From an uncultured SAR116 cluster alpha proteobacterium (GTDB taxonomy: Bacteria; Pseudomonadota; Alphaproteobacteria; Puniceispirillales; Marisalimonadaceae): DNA of 64,000 nt. Position numbers and translations under genes: made by a program. Below the pieces are notes generated by a model. The model saw only the letters and a list, made by a program, of their open reading frames with translations. It searched no databases and was not told where the DNA came from. Positions 62,885-64,000 of this stretch are shown one piece after another; positions within the stretch are counted from its first letter, which is position 1; every line of letters begins with the position of its first letter. The stretch spans positions 47,501-111,500 of the forward strand of contig CACNWE010000006.1 in NCBI GenBank assembly GCA_902623995.1. The letters run 5' to 3'.

Positions 62885-63994
62885 TCAGACTCTCATGGGC
62901 ATTAAAACAAAAATTACCCCGTCTTGATCAGGATCTATAATTAATGCTGGTGATGCAGGGTCTGACAATAAAATTTCAATTTCTTTACCTTGTATTTGAG
63001 ATGTAATATCCAAGAGGTACTTTGAATTAAATCCAATTTCTAAAGCATCGTAGTTGTAGTCTATTTCTAAATCTTCTGACGCATTTCCAAAATCATGGCT
63101 ATTTACATTTAATGATAATAAATTGTTGCTTAATGAAAGTTTAACAGCCCTTGATTTTTCCATTGAGACTGTTGATACCCTATCAATTGCTTTTGAAAAT
63201 TCTTGGTTTGAAACTAAAAGTTTATTAAAATTTTCTTTAGGCACAACTCTTTGATAATCTGGAAAAGAGCCGTCAATCAATTTCGTAGTTAAAATTGAGT
63301 TAGGAAAAACAAATTGTGCTTTAGTATTTGAAATAATAACTTTAATTTTGCCGTCTGTTACATCACTTAATTTTCTAATCTCGCCTACAGCTTTTCTTGG
63401 CAAAATTATTCCAGGCATTTCTGAAGCTCCTTCAGGAAGAGGTATTTCTGCTTGGGCTAGTCTGTGGCCATCAGTTGCAACAGCTCTTAGCTTTTCGTTA
63501 TTTGAATTAGGAACGTGCAAAAAAATGCCATTTAAGTAATATCTTGTTTCTTCTAATGATATTGCAAATTTTGTATTATCTATCAAATTAGCAAGATCTA
63601 TGGATTGGAGATTGAATTCATGACCTTTTTCAATATTCGTCATAATTGGATAATCGTCAACCGGTAAGGTTGGAAGAATAAATTTAGATTTACCTGATGA
63701 AACTTCTACATTTAGTTCTTTAAGCTCTATTTTTACTTCTGAACCATCAGGTAGTTTTCTAACTATATCATATAATGTATGTGCAGCTAATGTTACTTTT
63801 CCTTGACTTGAAACTATACAACTTGTTTCTTCTACAATATCCATATCCATATCTGTAGCTGTAAATGATACTTTTGACGAATTTGTTTCTATTAGTACAT
63901 TAGATAAAATAGGAATAGTGTTTCTTCTTTCTACCACAGAATAAACATGTCCAAGCGGTTTTAAGAGAGCATTTCTATCTATAGTAAAATTCAT
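62885..63994 (-). CDS. dnaN: DNA polymerase III sliding clamp (beta subunit)
   Basis: Ring clamp that tethers polymerase III to DNA. The start MNFTIDRNALLKPLGHVYSVVERRNTIPILSNVLIE, ATDGHRLAQAEIPLP and the C-terminal ALIIDPDQDGVIFVLMPMRV are diagnostic. Length 369 aa. ATG at 63994 lies just inside the window; dnaA is expected beyond the edge. Confidence 0.97.
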   Translation of the reverse strand: MNFTIDRNALLKPLGHVYSVVERRNTIPILSNVLIETNSSKVSFTATDMDMDIVEETSCIVSSQGKVTLAAHTLYDIVRKLPDGSEVKIELKELNVEVSSGKSKFILPTLPVDDYPIMTNIEKGHEFNLQSIDLANLIDNTKFAISLEETRYYLNGIFLHVPNSNNEKLRAVATDGHRLAQAEIPLPEGASEMPGIILPRKAVGEIRKLSDVTDGKIKVIISNTKAQFVFPNSILTTKLIDGSFPDYQRVVPKENFNKLLVSNQEFSKAIDRVSTVSMEKSRAVKLSLSNNLLSLNVNSHDFGNASEDLEIDYNYDALEIGFNSKYLLDITSQIQGKEIEILLSDPASPALIIDPDQDGVIFVLMPMRV

Positions 63995-64000
63995 AATCGA

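Overview
The window is a dense, AT-rich (about 30% GC by eye) stretch of a bacterial chromosome, almost entirely housekeeping genes with gaps usually under 150 bases. Gene content and order point to an alphaproteobacterium with a small, streamlined genome, probably marine and related to Rhodospirillales-like lineages. Supporting signs are: DUF4167, DUF1178 and DUF1289 genes; CobS/CobT beside a BolA protein and a short J-domain protein; class I lysyl-tRNA synthetase; the ispG-hisS-prfA-prmC-DUF4167-clpB order; tyrC-hisC-chorismate mutase; argH-lipoprotein-lysA; aroB-aroK next to xerD-accA; and a tandem glycine riboswitch. The clade assignment is inference, since no rRNA is present.

Layout. 1-10.1 kb (minus strand): lysC, a RodZ-like gene, ispG, hisS, prfA, prmC, a DUF4167 gene and clpB. 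10.1-17.7 kb: ubiG, DUF1178, secA, a parvulin, argJ, mutT, a glutaredoxin and a nitrilase-family amidase. 17.7-28.6 kb: accA, xerD, a 563-aa exported protein of unknown function, a 47-aa membrane peptide, aroK, aroB, a CorC-type protein, bolA, a J-domain gene, cobS, cobT and rpmB. 28.6-40.3 kb: pyrD, class I lysS, groEL-groES, ctaA, aspS, DUF1289, a DJ-1-like gene and a YnjC/YnjB transporter pair. 40.4-49 kb: yggT, folD, a twin-TM gene, a PduO-type adenosyltransferase, etfBA, a TlpA-like thioredoxin, argH, an LptM-like lipoprotein, lysA, a DUF3426 gene and a DUF218 gene. 49-55.4 kb: tyrC, hisC, chorismate mutase, gloB, folB, a FolM-like reductase, an ABC ATPase and a HAD-IIA gene. 55.4-64 kb: a renalase-like oxidase, a rhodanese, an EamA transporter, a glycine riboswitch with a DadA-like oxidase, then gyrB, recF and dnaN. 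The last three place the right edge near the replication origin, with dnaA expected just outside.

Genes working together: CM-HisC-TyrC for tyrosine; AroK-AroB for the shikimate pathway; FolB, the FolM-like reductase and FolD for folate; GroES-GroEL and ClpB for protein folding and disaggregation; adenosyltransferase and EtfAB as a fatty/amino-acid oxidation and B12 cofactor module. The right-hand riboswitch appears to switch on an amino-acid oxidase when glycine is abundant.

Most unusual observations: two intact genes (clpB and an EamA transporter) whose conserved reading frames extend upstream of any ATG/GTG/TTG, suggesting ATA/ATT starts; the glycine riboswitch with a visible translational expression platform before dadA; four convergent gene pairs that interlock their stop codons in the same 4-bp overlap; and two small genes (47 and 37 codons) that gene callers would easily miss. 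No mobile element, CRISPR array, tRNA or rRNA was seen, and no gap longer than 300 bases lacks a gene. I did not find a clearly new multi-gene system.
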